This document shows, one piece after another, positions 8,962-18,899 of a DNA stretch of 64,000 nucleotides. Each line of letters begins with the position of its first letter. The stretch's first letter is position 1. The stretch is from Trichormus_B sp936914905 (GTDB lineage Bacteria; Cyanobacteriota; Cyanobacteriia; Cyanobacteriales; Nostocaceae). The notes below the pieces were generated by a model. It was given only the letters and a program-made list of their open reading frames with translations, had not been told where the DNA came from and did no database searches. The stretch lies in the NCBI RefSeq assembly GCF_039871975.1, contig NZ_JBDPLL010000001.1, one strand, 5' to 3'. The translations under genes and the position numbers were made by a program.

Positions 8962-9096
8962 ATGCCCAATGTCATTCTGAAAGTTCTGAACGTTTGCGGA
9001 GCGTCTCTGAAAGAGATAGTGAAGAATCTCCGAGATGCTTCTTTTCGCTATGGCTTACGCTAGGCTTCGCGAGCGATACACTCAGCATAACAAGAC
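8962..9096. repeat. Dispersed intergenic repeat
   Basis: A GC-richer stretch, different from its AT-rich surroundings, contains GGCTTACGCTAGGCTTCGCG and TTCGCGAGCGATACACTCAG. Related phrases (TATGGCTTACGTCACGCTTC, GCGTATGCTTCGCGTT) occur at 14,310-14,450. It fits the short dispersed repeats common between Nostocales genes; no coding potential is seen. Confidence 0.45.
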
Positions 9097-9165
9097 AGGA
9101 TCATTTATTTTGTGGCTTACTCTAGTTGTCAGTCGTTACTGGTTACGTTCTTCCCACTGCCCTTT

Positions 9166-9993
9166 ATGTATTGGTATTGTAACAAATTAATAGAATCACA
9201 AAATCTGGAATTAGATATTAATGATCCAGGTTTGATTTATGGGGCTAAAGTTTTTACAACCTTACGGGTTTATGATAATTCTGTTGATCATCATTTAACT
9301 AATTGGCAAGCCCATTTTTCGCGTCTGAAATTTAGTTTACAAACCTTTGATTGGACAGAACTAGATTGGGATTTTGTGTGTCAAGGTCCAGAAATTCTTT
9401 TACAACATTTTCCCGTTCTCAGAATTACGATTTTCCCCTTTCCCCGATGGTCGAGAATGGATCACAGGATAGATTATCACCAGAAAACTTGACCCAAAAG
9501 CAAAAATATGGTATATAGTATAATTAATACTCTTAGTAAAGCTGAATTTGGTCGCTCTCTCCCCACTCATAAAATCGGCAATTACTTGAGTGCTTGGTTA
9601 GCAAGAGATATTGATTCTGCAGTCTTAAAAAGGTGAAGAAGTTGATTTTAATAGATAGATGGTGAGGGAAATTAGCTAGAAACCAGCACATGTAATCTTT
9701 GGGGATGGAAAGAAGAGAGTCGGTGGACACCACAGTTAACAGTGGGAATTTTACCTAGAATTGAGCTATCACTCATTATCACCCATCTAGAAAACTGTCA
9801 AATTACTATCCAGCAGCAACTCTGGACACCAGAACTAGTCTAAAAATTAGAAGCTATCTCCTATACTAATAGTGTCGTAAATAGTGTCGTACAGATAATT
9901 CCGATCCATACCGTACAACTGCCGACAGGATCGTTAGAATATAATCCTTACCATCCTTGTTATTCACAACTTCAAGGATTATTTCTACCATGA
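9166..9993 (+). pseudogene. Aminotransferase class IV (PabC-like aminodeoxychorismate lyase), broken
   Basis: The intact N-terminal part (MYWYCNKLIESQNLELDINDP, then GLIYGAKVFTTLRVYDNSVD) is typical of class IV PLP aminotransferases of the PabC/BCAT type. PabC releases pyruvate from aminodeoxychorismate to give p-aminobenzoate for folate. After about codon 104 the frame shifts (LRITIFPFPRWSRMDHR in place of RITIFPDGREW). Later pieces (GNLWGWK, TPQLTVGILPRIELSLIITH, YNPYHPCYSQLQGLFLP) can be read only by changing frames past several stops. A 12-bp in-frame tandem duplication at 9868-9891 doubles the NSVV codons. Total length (about 276 codons) equals the family length, so erosion is by small changes. 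PabC itself is an inference; D-amino acid or branched-chain enzymes share the fold. Confidence 0.7.
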
Positions 9994-10116
9994 CAGGAAT
10001 ACCAAAATGGTATATCTTAAGATAAGTTAACATAATTCTCATAATGCTCATAATGCCCTCTGTTAATTTTAGAGAAGTTACACTAACGCACAAAAGATAC
10101 AGGAGGATAGACTTCA

Positions 10117-11958
10117 GTGAATAAAAGATGGAGAAATACAGGGCTATATGCGCTGTTATTTATAGTTGTAATTGCCTTAGGGACTGCGTTTTTTGACAAC
10201 CAACCCCCACAAGTAGAAACATGGCGTTACAGTCAATTTATTCAAGAAGTTGAAAGCGGTAGAGTAGAAAAGGTCAGTCTCAGTTCAGACCGTTCTACAG
10301 CAATGGTTACGCCTAAATATGACCCCAATAAAAAGCGCGTCACCTTAGTTAACGATCCAGACTTAATCAATACACTGACTACTAAAGGTGTTGATATTGC
10401 GGTATTACCCCAAACAGACGAAGGATTTTGGTTTAAAGCACTCAGCAGTTTATTTTTCCCTGTATTACTTCTAGTTGGTTTATTTTTTTTATTGCGTCGC
10501 GCTCAAAGTGGACCCGGTAGCCAAGCAATGAACTTTGGTAAATCTAAAGCCAGAGTGCAAATGGAACCCCAAACCCAAGTAACATTTGGTGATGTTGCTG
10601 GTATTGACCAAGCCAAACTGGAATTAAACGAAGTAGTAGACTTTTTGAAAAACGCCGATCGCTTTACCGCCGTTGGTGCAAAAATTCCTAAAGGTGTATT
10701 ATTAGTTGGACCTCCTGGTACTGGTAAAACCCTCCTCGCACGTGCGGTAGCTGGAGAAGCTGGTGTACCCTTCTTCTCAATATCCGGTTCTGAGTTTGTA
10801 GAAATGTTCGTTGGTGTGGGTGCTTCCCGCGTCCGCGACTTATTTGAACAAGCTAAAACCAACGCTCCCTGTATCGTCTTCATTGATGAAATTGATGCAG
10901 TAGGTCGTCAACGGGGTGCTGGTTTAGGTGGTGGTAACGACGAACGGGAACAAACCCTCAACCAGTTACTCACCGAAATGGATGGTTTTGAAGGTAACAC
11001 AGGCATCATCATCATTGCTGCTACTAACCGTCCTGACGTACTAGACGCAGCTTTATTGCGTCCCGGGCGTTTTGACCGTCAAGTGGTGGTAGACCGTCCT
11101 GACTACGGTGGACGCAGCGAAATTCTTAAAGTTCACGCACGAGGTAAAACCTTATCCAAAGATGTGGACTTGGATAAAATCGCTCGTCGTACCCCTGGTT
11201 TCACAGGTGCAGATTTATCCAACCTGTTGAACGAAGCTGCAATTTTAGCAGCACGTCGCAACTTAACCGAAATTTCGATGGATGAAATCAATGATGCCAT
11301 CGACCGTGTATTAGCTGGACCAGAGAAGAAAGACCGAGTAATGAGCGAAAAACGCAAAACCTTGGTTGCATATCACGAAGCTGGTCACGCTTTAGTCGGT
11401 GCATTGATGCCTGACTATGACCCCGTACAAAAGATTAGCATTATTCCCCGTGGTCGTGCTGGTGGTTTAACTTGGTTTACCCCTAGCGAAGACCGCATGG
11501 ATACAGGTTTATATAGCCGTGCTTATCTGGAAAATCAGATGGCTGTTGCTTTGGGTGGACGTTTAGCTGAAGAAATTATCTTTGGTGAAGAAGAAGTTAC
11601 CACCGGTGCTTCCAACGACTTGCAACAAGTAGCGAGAGTTGCTAGACAAATGATAACTCGCTTTGGGATGAGTGATCGCTTGGGTCCAGTTGCTTTGGGT
11701 CGTCAACAAGGTAATATGTTCCTCGGTCGAGATATCATGTCTGAGCGTGACTTCTCCGAAGAAACCGCAGCTGCAATTGATGAAGAAGTTCGTAAATTAG
11801 TAGATGTAGCTTACGCACGCGCTAAGGAAGTATTAGTGAACAACCGCCACATTTTGGATAAAATCGCCCAAATGCTGATTGATAAAGAAACAGTTGACGC
11901 TGATGAATTGCAAGAAATTCTAGCGAATAACGATGTGAAAACTGCTGCTTTTGCATAG
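10117..11958 (+). CDS. ftsH: ATP-dependent zinc metalloprotease FtsH (FtsH2-like)
   Basis: 613 residues, full length. It has two N-terminal membrane segments (about 10-25 and 112-127) around a lumenal/periplasmic domain. The AAA+ module has Walker A GPPGTGKT at 198-205, Walker B IVFIDEIDA at 253-261 and the second region of homology AATNRPDVLDAALLRPGRFD at 301-320. The zinc protease site is HEAGH at 420-424. The sequence is closest to cyanobacterial FtsH2-type enzymes that degrade damaged D1 in photosystem II repair (known for the family; the substrate here is inferred). The start is GTG at 10117, fixed by AGGAGG at 10101-10106. A terminator follows at 11989. Confidence 0.95.
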   Translation: MNKRWRNTGLYALLFIVVIALGTAFFDNQPPQVETWRYSQFIQEVESGRVEKVSLSSDRSTAMVTPKYDPNKKRVTLVNDPDLINTLTTKGVDIAVLPQTDEGFWFKALSSLFFPVLLLVGLFFLLRRAQSGPGSQAMNFGKSKARVQMEPQTQVTFGDVAGIDQAKLELNEVVDFLKNADRFTAVGAKIPKGVLLVGPPGTGKTLLARAVAGEAGVPFFSISGSEFVEMFVGVGASRVRDLFEQAKTNAPCIVFIDEIDAVGRQRGAGLGGGNDEREQTLNQLLTEMDGFEGNTGIIIIAATNRPDVLDAALLRPGRFDRQVVVDRPDYGGRSEILKVHARGKTLSKDVDLDKIARRTPGFTGADLSNLLNEAAILAARRNLTEISMDEINDAIDRVLAGPEKKDRVMSEKRKTLVAYHEAGHALVGALMPDYDPVQKISIIPRGRAGGLTWFTPSEDRMDTGLYSRAYLENQMAVALGGRLAEEIIFGEEEVTTGASNDLQQVARVARQMITRFGMSDRLGPVALGRQQGNMFLGRDIMSERDFSEETAAAIDEEVRKLVDVAYARAKEVLVNNRHILDKIAQMLIDKETVDADELQEILANNDVKTAAFA

Positions 11959-11988
11959 TTTTTAGTTGGTTTTTAAGACTTTTATAAG

Positions 11989-12032
11989 ATTGGGGTAATT
12001 CTGGGTTTTCTGGAGTTACTCCAATTTTTTTT
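11989..12032 (+). terminator. Rho-independent terminator of ftsH
   Basis: Stem ATTGGGGTAA (11989-11998) with TTACTCCAAT (12016-12025) gives ten pairs including one G-T. The loop is 17 nt and is followed by a run of T (12026-12032). Confidence 0.75.
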
Positions 12033-12076
12033 GAGCTTGGCTAATACCAAAATAGAAAGAAAACAGGTATCAAATT

Positions 12077-13990
12077 ATGATACGTTTAAAACCCTGGCAG
12101 TGGATCATCCTAGTCTCAGCAATAGCAATAATTATCACCTTCCTACTTATAGCCGTAGGAACACAAATTTACGCTTGGGGATAAAGTTGGATTTGGGCTG
12201 TATTTACTCTGATATTTGTGGGTTGGCGTTGGTTGCTCGTACCCTGGATTAAACCTGCTGTAAATTAGATTGAAGCTGTATTTGCAGAAGTGCAAGAAGA
12301 ATTGGAATCTAGCACCGACAATAATCTAAATCTGTCAACTGGAAAAGACAAAACCCACCAAATAGAAGCAGCATTACAAAAAGTTCTGACTGATTCGCAA
12401 AATGATCGTCCAGTTTGGGAAGATCTACAAACTTTTTGGCAAAGATGTCAGGATTTAGTAGTTGTGATCGCACAAATTTATAACCCCGAAGTAAAATATC
12501 CTCTGCTGAATATTTACATTCCCCAAGTCTATGGACTGATTTGTGGAACAGTGGATGATATGGATAAATAGATGCAGAAATTATAACCAATTCTCAATCA
12601 AGTTACCGTTGGACAAACTTACCAAGCTTACGAAGTATACCGTAAATTAGAACCATCTGCTCGCAAATTTTGGCGCGTTTGGAACTGGGTGCAATGGTTC
12701 TTAAATCCCGTTGCTGCGGTAGCAAAAAAGCCAGTCAAGGAGTTAGTAATCGTGCTTCTTAAGAACTACTAATAAATGTCAGTCGACTATTAAGAGAAGT
12801 AGCTTTGCGAAAATTATGCAAACAAGTGATCGCACTCTATACAGGAACTAAAGTTAAATTACCTACCCCCCCTACCCCCCCTACCCCAGCCTACAACCCA
12901 AACCCTACGAGACATTCTTACCAAAGCAGAACCCCCGAAAAAAGTAGAACGAAAGCCAGTTAATATTCTCCTTGTCGGACGTACATGTGCAGGTTCAAGT
13001 GGTTTAATTAATACTTTTTTTAAAAGTGAACTGGCTATTCTTTATGTTTCACCTAGCACTGATATAATTCAAAATTATCATTGGACAACAGACACTGGAG
13101 AAATACTTAATCTTTGCGATACTCCCGGTTATGAACAAGTAAAACGCGATGATTTGCGAGATTTAGTCATTGATTTTTCCATAAAAGCCGATTTATTATT
13201 ATTCTTATTAGTTACTCCAGCACTAGATCCTGCTTTACAAATAGATGTAGACTTTCTCAAAGAGATTAAAGCAGAAGTTACAGATTTACCCATCATTATC
13301 ATTGTCACCCAAGTAGATAAATTGTATCCTATCCGTGAATGGCAACCTTCTTATATTTGGAAAATAGGAAACAAACCCAAAGAAATATCCATTCGAGAAG
13401 CAACAGGATATGGAAATCAACTGTTAGGAAATTACTCTAAGTTAGTTGTACCCATTATCATAAATGACGTAAGAGATGGACGCAATACTTGGAATTTAGA
13501 TGAACTATCTTTAGGAGATCATCAGCCATAAATTTGGGATAAATTACGTGCTACCTACTTTTTAGGTAACCTGTAAACCCCCATTCCCACAACTGCTAAA
13601 GTTATCAACTATTATACATTTCAAATGGTAACAGCCCAAGAACTTACTACACTTCTAAAAAGTCCTATTTTACAATTTATCTATACTGTATTAACAGGTT
13701 CTTCTACCCTCGCTTATCTTATAGCAGAACAAATTATTGTGTAACAATTACCCATTGTTATTGGTAAATTGCAGATAGATAGCTTATAAACTATTTCCAG
13801 TATTAAATACAGACGATTCTAAATACCTAAATTTTGATTTATTATCTCTTTGTCCTTTGTTGTTAGAAAATACTGGTAAACCAGATACTAACGCTTGGGC
13901 ATTTAGTCGTGCTTAAATAGAATATTTCACTCAGAATTTAACCATTGAATAACTGCGGGGAAGATTTGATTATTATTTCAAACAGGTTTG
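12077..13990 (+). pseudogene. Membrane-associated Era/Ras-like GTPase, multiply broken
   Basis: It begins MIRLKPWQWIILVSAIAIII (membrane segment), with a second hydrophobic stretch (AVFTLIFVGWRWLLVPW). In the middle is the GTPase domain: G1 reads GRTCAGSSG instead of GRTGAGKSS-type, so the P-loop lysine is lost; G3 is DTPGYEQ; G4 is TQVDK. The C-terminal region continues past stops (FQMVTAQELTTLLKSPILQF..., then WAFSRA). In-frame stops occur near 12,182, 12,266, 12,570 and 12,770, with more from 13,529 on. About 640 codons can be reconstructed. A CCCCCCTA microrepeat lies at 12,866-12,885. The gene follows ftsH and appears long dead. The GTPase superfamily is clear; the exact subfamily is not. 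Confidence 0.7.
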
Positions 13991-14278
13991 ATGCTAAAAA
14001 TGGCTTATCTACTGGCTTTATATCCCTCCCAGAACTTAAGTTTTTGGCTAATAACTAAAGTGTATTTTCAACGCACTCAAATTAAGAAAAATCAAGCTGA
14101 ATCTAGTGGTTAAGCCATCTATCTTTTGAGAAAAAGTTGTTGATGAAAGTTCAGCTTTTCCTAATTTACCTTTAACATAACAGAAATTTAAAATTTGTTA
14201 TGAAGATGCTGGTAGTAAAAAATATTTTATTTTGATTTAATCAAAGAATTTAGAGAATGGGTAAGGAGTAAGATTCAA
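13991..14278 (+). pseudogene. Unidentified coding remnant
   Basis: Protein-like phrases appear in shifting frames: LALYPSQNLSFWLITKVYFQ, RTQIKKNQAESSG, then SSAFPNLPLT and LIKEFREWVRSKIQ. It may be the tail of the preceding GTPase gene or a separate small gene. I do not recognise it. Confidence 0.3.
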
Positions 14279-14286
14279 TAAAAATA

Positions 14287-14450
14287 GGAGCATCCCAAAT
14301 CTGTAAGTTTATTGTCATGCTGTAGCTTGCTGCCCGCAGGCTATGAAGCGCAGCGTATGCTTCGCGTTCACGCAGTGTCGGAAGGGATACACTTCACTCC
14401 GTTCTGTATGGCTTACGTCACGCTTCGCTAAGGGAATGACAATTTACAAC
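14287..14450. repeat. Dispersed repeat / MITE-like insertion
   Basis: It opens with AGGAGCATCCCAAA, nearly identical to the ISKra4-type terminus GGGAGCATCC at 46,467 and to GGGAGCATCCCAA at 51,758. It then has inner inverted repeats ATTGTCAT (14,312-14,319) and ATGACAAT (14,436-14,443) around GC-rich phrases shared with 8,962-9,096. It has no coding potential; probably a non-autonomous element remnant. Confidence 0.4.
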
Positions 14451-14456
14451 AGAAGT

Positions 14457-14530
14457 CAGGAGTCAGGAGTAAAACTCTCTTTTTGTCTAGGTTTCAATTT
14501 AGATTCTGTACCTCATTAATCTGAAATTTG
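14457..14530 (+). repeat. Dispersed repeat, inverted partner at 41,062-41,156
   Basis: GTCAGGAGTCAGGAGTAAAA followed by CTAGGTTTCAATTTAGATTC and TGTACCTCATT is the reverse complement (with small changes) of 41,062-41,156. These two copies are 26 kb apart in opposite orientation. The rest of 14,531-14,880 is AT-rich; only a short frame at 14,634 (MNKKIYMGLIILPVYIS, about 30 codons) is seen, and I cannot support it as a gene. Confidence 0.5.
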
Positions 14531-14880
14531 CTGTATGAGTTCATGATAGTTGTACTTCTCTAGTAGGGTATCAACTCTGATTCATCAACATGATGTTTCT
14601 GACAACACTATTTTTAATAGAAATAGAGGATTTATGAATAAGAAAATTTATATGGGATTGATAATATTACCAGTGTATATTTCTAACTCCACTTTAGGTC
14701 TGATTACTACTAGCTTACTGGTATGACACTATACATTCATTTTGATAATTACTCACAATGCCTTGGTAACTCATACTAATTTTCTGCTAGACTCGAAACG
14801 TATCTGCGCCAGAGATGACCAAACAGAAGATTGCTTGCGTTCAGGTAACTGTAAAGCCTGATGATTAGTAAGATAAAAAA

Positions 14881-15714
14881 TCAAGTTCTATTTTCTTCAT
14901 TCAAGCTAACTTGATTATTACTAATAAATAACTCTTTACCAATGTCAGCTTTTTTCTTTTTATAGTTATTCATCCCATACTGTAATTCCCATTTATTAAT
15001 ATTTGTCCATGTAAAATTCTCATGATTTTGTGGTGCATCATCATAAGTGATTAACCACTTATGAGGGCATTTTTTTAATGATTCTGCTAATCCTATATGG
15101 TCAAAACCAGTATGTAAATCTCCTCTTTTTCCATATAATTTAGATTTTTCAGCTTTCACATAAGGAGGATCTAAAAATATGAATACATTTTTTTCATCTC
15201 CATGTAAGAGTTGACGATAATCTAAGTTAGTAACTTTGATATCTGCTGTTAAGATATGCTCTAATTTTTCCAGACGTTCTATTGATGAATCAGTAAATCG
15301 TTTATGAAAAGCTTCTAGAGAAAAACCACCTGATTCTACAGTTCCACTGAAAGTAATTCTGTTGAGAACAAAAAAGCGGACTGCTCGATCTAAATCCGAT
15401 AAGGTATTGACATCTACACTGGTTAACTCGGAAAATAGCAATCTGCCGTTTTTATCATGTTCTTTGATATGACGAACTTCAGAAACTAATTTAGACAAAT
15501 CAGATTGGGCAAGATGCCAAAATAGAAATAGTTCCCGGTTTAAATCGTTAATCCAAATCTTTAATTTAGGAAATTTTTGTTTTAAGTAAATAAAGACAGA
15601 ACCACCACCTACCAAAGGTTCTCTGAATTGGGTGAAGGTTTCTGGTAAATATTCAGATATTTTTTTGATTGCTCTTGATTTACCACCAGGATAACGGAGA
15701 GGGCTTTTAATCAT
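14881..15714 (-). CDS. D12-class (Dam-like) DNA adenine N6-methyltransferase
   Basis: 277 residues, an intact frame in an otherwise decayed region. It opens with SPLRYPGGKSRAIKKI, the D12-class SAM-binding start. Motif I is FREPLVGGGSVF (about 31-42) and the catalytic motif IV is DPPY near 182, giving the alpha class of adenine-N6 methylases. It transfers methyl from SAM to adenine in a short DNA site. The site cannot be read from sequence. The gene immediately upstream on the same strand (15,765-16,882) is a broken probable restriction endonuclease, so this was probably the modification half of a type II system and is now an orphan methylase. The ATG is at 15,714. Confidence 0.85.
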   Translation of the reverse strand: MIKSPLRYPGGKSRAIKKISEYLPETFTQFREPLVGGGSVFIYLKQKFPKLKIWINDLNRELFLFWHLAQSDLSKLVSEVRHIKEHDKNGRLLFSELTSVDVNTLSDLDRAVRFFVLNRITFSGTVESGGFSLEAFHKRFTDSSIERLEKLEHILTADIKVTNLDYRQLLHGDEKNVFIFLDPPYVKAEKSKLYGKRGDLHTGFDHIGLAESLKKCPHKWLITYDDAPQNHENFTWTNINKWELQYGMNNYKKKKADIGKELFISNNQVSLNEENRT

Positions 15715-15764
15715 AACAAAATTATAGCCTATAATTGCCAGATACTTCTATTTTCAGGTTTGCA

Positions 15765-16882
15765 TTAATTATTATCCGCTTCTAAAGCTAAGTTTAGAAT
15801 AACTTCTTTTTGCTTTTCCTTGAATATGTTTGTATTAGCTTATAAGAAATATTTTCTTCCTTGCATTGAAGCATCAGGAAAAATAATAGACCCAACTACA
15901 TTTTTTCTAGTCAGCTTTAATTTAGTAATAAAAATAACTGGGTCACTCTTCAGTGCTCAAGAATCCAAGTTATAATATAGAATTAATTTGAATAAACCAT
16001 CTTGAATATCAGGAAGTTTAGGTAAAGATTCTGTTGAAGAATTTTTAGATTCTTGAATGATATACATATCATTATAGAAAAATAAATATTTCATCTGCAG
16101 TTAAATAGTAAACTTCTCCTAAGTAATTCTCGATACTAAAAGTTACTTTTAATCCATCTGTTAAATGTTCCAGTTGATGAAAAGTTATAGCTTCGCATTT
16201 ACTGGCAGACTGAGAAGTGTTCAGGGAAATATTTTTAAATTCTTCAAGTTCCTCTGTAATTTCTTGTAAATATCTATTGAAACTGACTCGTGAGTGAAGC
16301 AAAACTCCAGTTTGACAATAAATGAAATCATAAGAATTTAAGACTTTTTCAAAAATTGATACAAATCTTTCTTTAAATAAATTTAAATTCCAATGCAAAG
16401 CAGTTAAAAGCAGTTTAAGGATATGCTAGTATTTCGTGAGTTTGATAATTCACAAATTCATCATTAAACTTCTGATTAGTAAGCTTATTTTTGGTTGTTT
16501 ATCCTTTTTTATGGCTTTTTTGTCCTGTTTCATAATAAGCAAGTACAATATAAATATTCAACAGATTCATCCATGAAATCGTAGAGTATTGAATTTTATC
16601 TATATCTCCATCTCGTCCTTTATCTTTAATCGCTGGAATTATGGTTATAATTTTAGATGCATTGTATGTAGCATAGATCCTCGCAAATGGGTAACTTCTA
16701 GTTCTTTTAGGTGAAACCCATTTAGAATAAGCAAGTTCAGTTATAGACGACCTTATCAATCGATAAGCACCTGCTTGATTAACATCAAAATGATCTATAT
16801 AAATTTCATTTAACTTTTCACCTCAGTAAGTTTTATAGGTGACTCCTTTGATAAATCCTGTAAAATGTATAATTGCAGCCAT
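15765..16882 (-). pseudogene. Probable type II restriction endonuclease, broken
   Basis: Minus-strand coding pieces run in order. From about 16,882: MAAIIHFTGFIKGVTYKTY, a stop, then IDHFDVNQAGAYRLIRSSIT. A long open piece follows (16,759-16,499; ...KGRDGDIDKIQYSTISWMN). After frameshifts come 16,398-16,072 (MHWNLNLFKERFVSIFEKVL...) and then YIIQESKNSSTESLPKLPDI..., LFKLILYYNLDS and KEKQKEVILNLALEADNN near 15,770. About 370 codons are recoverable. An acidic/charged IIQESKN-type stretch after a helical region is compatible with a nuclease core, but I cannot assign a catalytic motif securely. The restriction role comes mainly from its place directly upstream of the methylase, with matching orientation. 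At least four frame breaks are seen. Confidence 0.5.
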
Positions 16883-16983
16883 TAATGCAGTATTTTTTAA
16901 GTATTATCTATAATATTAGATATTTTTGATGGCATATCTAGAGCAATTTAATCAGACCATTCAAAAACATCTTCAGTCAGCTT

Positions 16984-17727
16984 ATGAATCGTTTAGTACC
17001 CTATCAACCTTTTTTGTTGGGAATTCTGCATGGTGTTAGTGGAATTTTAGTAATTGCGGCAATTATTAGCGGTTTGTTAGTTTACAACACTTTTGATAAA
17101 AGATTTGGCAAAATCCCAAATTTGGCAAAATCCCAATTCCTAAAATTGATCCTATTCAGGATATTCATGGTACTCTAGAGTAATTTTTATTACCCTAGAG
17201 TACCAGCTTTTGCTCTTTATAGCTTTCATGCGGGAGAAAAGCTTTTATTACAACCAGATTTTTTACAAAAACTCTCACAAGTTGGTAAACCAATTTAGTG
17301 GGTAAGTCTGCAACGTTTAACAAATACTTTCATGCTTATTGGTGCGGTTTTGGCAGTGATATCTGGCAGAATGATGAAGAAAGAATGGCTACCGATCGGT
17401 GAACTTAATCACGTATGGTATTATTTTCACCTAACAGCTTGGGTGATTATGATTTGCTATTTACCAATTCATATTTTGATGTCTGCTAAGGTGGTTGGTA
17501 CGCCGTTGTTATTATCAATGTTGTTATGGAAATTCCGCCATGAAGATAGTCCTAGAAATTGGTTCAGTCGTTTGCGTGGTTGGTTTAGTAATTTTCCCAA
17601 TCATTTCCAGGCGGGAATTAATCAGTTTGTCCAGGGCAGTTTAATCTTAAAAATTGTTGAGGTGGTTGTATTCGGTGGTGTGATAACTGCATTTGTTTTA
17701 CCATTGTTTCTCTCTGGTGGGGAATGA
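16984..17727 (+). pseudogene. Cytochrome b561-type membrane protein, broken
   Basis: Membrane-spanning pieces with spaced histidines: MNRLVPYQPFLLGILHGVSG, then ILVIAAIISGLLVYNTFDKR, then PAFALYSFHAGEK in another frame. From 17,332 a 131-codon open piece includes MLIGAVLAVISGRMMKKEWL, LNHVWYYFHLTAWVIMICYL and IHILMS. Paired His in four helices suggest a haem b protein of the cytochrome b561 / hydrogenase cytochrome b type. A 17-bp perfect tandem duplication at 17,103-17,136 shifts the frame inside KRFGKIP, and a stop lies at 17,296. A 36-codon frame at 16,929 overlaps the start (MAYLEQFNQTIQKHLQSAYE) and is unexplained. Confidence 0.6.
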
Positions 17728-18570
17728 GTGAGGGAATTGAGTTACTTTGATGTTTACTTTCTAAGTAATGCTGATACCTTGTTTTTTTGATCGGTAGATT
17801 TTGGTAATTTATCCCAACTTCTACCATTAAGTTCTATAGCAAATTTTTTCTTTTGCACTCCTCCCCACTGTTTAAAGAAAAACGGGATATTAGCTTGTGT
17901 ATATTGTTTATTTTTAGAAAAAACTTATGAACATAGTGGCACATCCATAGAGGGAAATAAACCAATAAACATTGGTCAGGGATATAGCACAATTGCCTAG
18001 ATACCAGAAAGTTAAGGGAGTTGGGTATTATCTTTAAGACATGAACGAATCACAAGTGCCGAAAGTCTAGTCTGTTGATAAATTGACCCCTGGAAGAGTT
18101 CTCAAGGGTTGGCTGGAGTTTTTACAATTTGTACTCCCACCTGTACACCCAAACCTCGCAGAAAGTATCCTGGTTGGCAAACAGGAAAAAACATCACCGT
18201 AAAAACCGCTACTAAGTCGTCACAAATACTACCTCGACGATTTAGAGAACTATCAAGTACTGTTTAATACTCAAGATTATTCATTATTTCATTACGTCTC
18301 TGATTAACTCAGCCCTGGTGGGTCATTTTCCTTAGCTTAGTCTAAACTGCCGTTAGAAAGTAAACTCTCTAACTTTTAGTTTCATAAGATTCACATATGT
18401 TTGAATAAACGTAAATATTCTGTTTTACATCTTACTTAAACAACAGATTTTACAGTTTTTATAGATGTGGTTTTCTACCTAGAGTCACACAAGTAAGACT
18501 ACCTATAGAGAGATATCTAGAATTTCAGGATTTAGCAAAATAGGGTGATATTAGCCTTGAGGATAAGAAT
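17728..18570. other. Mostly empty spacer with an unidentified coding remnant
   Basis: At 18,041-18,306 a frame reads MNESQVPKV, stop, SVDKLTPGRVLKGWLEFLQF, then VLPPVHPNLAESILVGKQEK, stop, and YYLDDLENYQVLFNTQDYSL. It looks like eroded coding sequence but I cannot name it. Elsewhere the stretch is AT-rich with no supported feature except the upstream region of the small gene at 18,571. Confidence 0.25.
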
Positions 18571-18759
18571 ATGAGGAATTTAGCACTAGTGAGTTTAGCT
18601 GGATTTTTGGTTACTGCTGCTGCTTTTGCAATACCTAAAGATTCTGTAGCTATGAACGCGCCCCAAACTTTATTATCTCAAGAATTAGCCCGAAAAAATT
18701 CTTCACCTAGTTCTTCACCTAGACCTGTTAGTACTCCTCCCATGCCCCGTATGCAGTAA
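18571..18759 (+). CDS. Small secreted protein, unknown function
   Basis: 62 residues: a signal peptide-like start (MRNLALVSLAGFLVTAAAFA) followed by a short mature part rich in Ser and Pro (NSSPSSSPRPVSTPPMPRMQ). A GAGGATAAG ribosome-binding-like stretch precedes the ATG, and a terminator follows at 18,786. Both support a real short transcription unit. No family recognised. Confidence 0.5.
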   Translation: MRNLALVSLAGFLVTAAAFAIPKDSVAMNAPQTLLSQELARKNSSPSSSPRPVSTPPMPRMQ

Positions 18760-18785
18760 ATAGGTAAAATATTAAGGATAAGGAT

Positions 18786-18821
18786 AAGGAAGGCGGTAAT
18801 TTGGGAACGTCTTCCTTTTTT
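18786..18821 (+). terminator. Rho-independent terminator
   Basis: Stem AAGGAAGGC (18,786-18,794) with GTCTTCCTT (18,809-18,817) has one G-T pair and a 14-nt loop, then a T run. It ends the small gene at 18,571. Confidence 0.65.
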
Positions 18822-18899
18822 ACCGTAAAGACCGAAATATCACTCTCCCTATATTTTGTTCTTGATTAATTCGCGTGTATAATCACAAACAAGTTAAAA

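Noticed and set aside
16929..17039. 36-codon frame overlapping the cytochrome pseudogene
   Set aside because: It looks like the start of a protein (MAYLEQFNQTIQKHLQSAYE) but ends at once; it could be a displaced piece of the neighbouring dead nuclease gene, which I cannot show.
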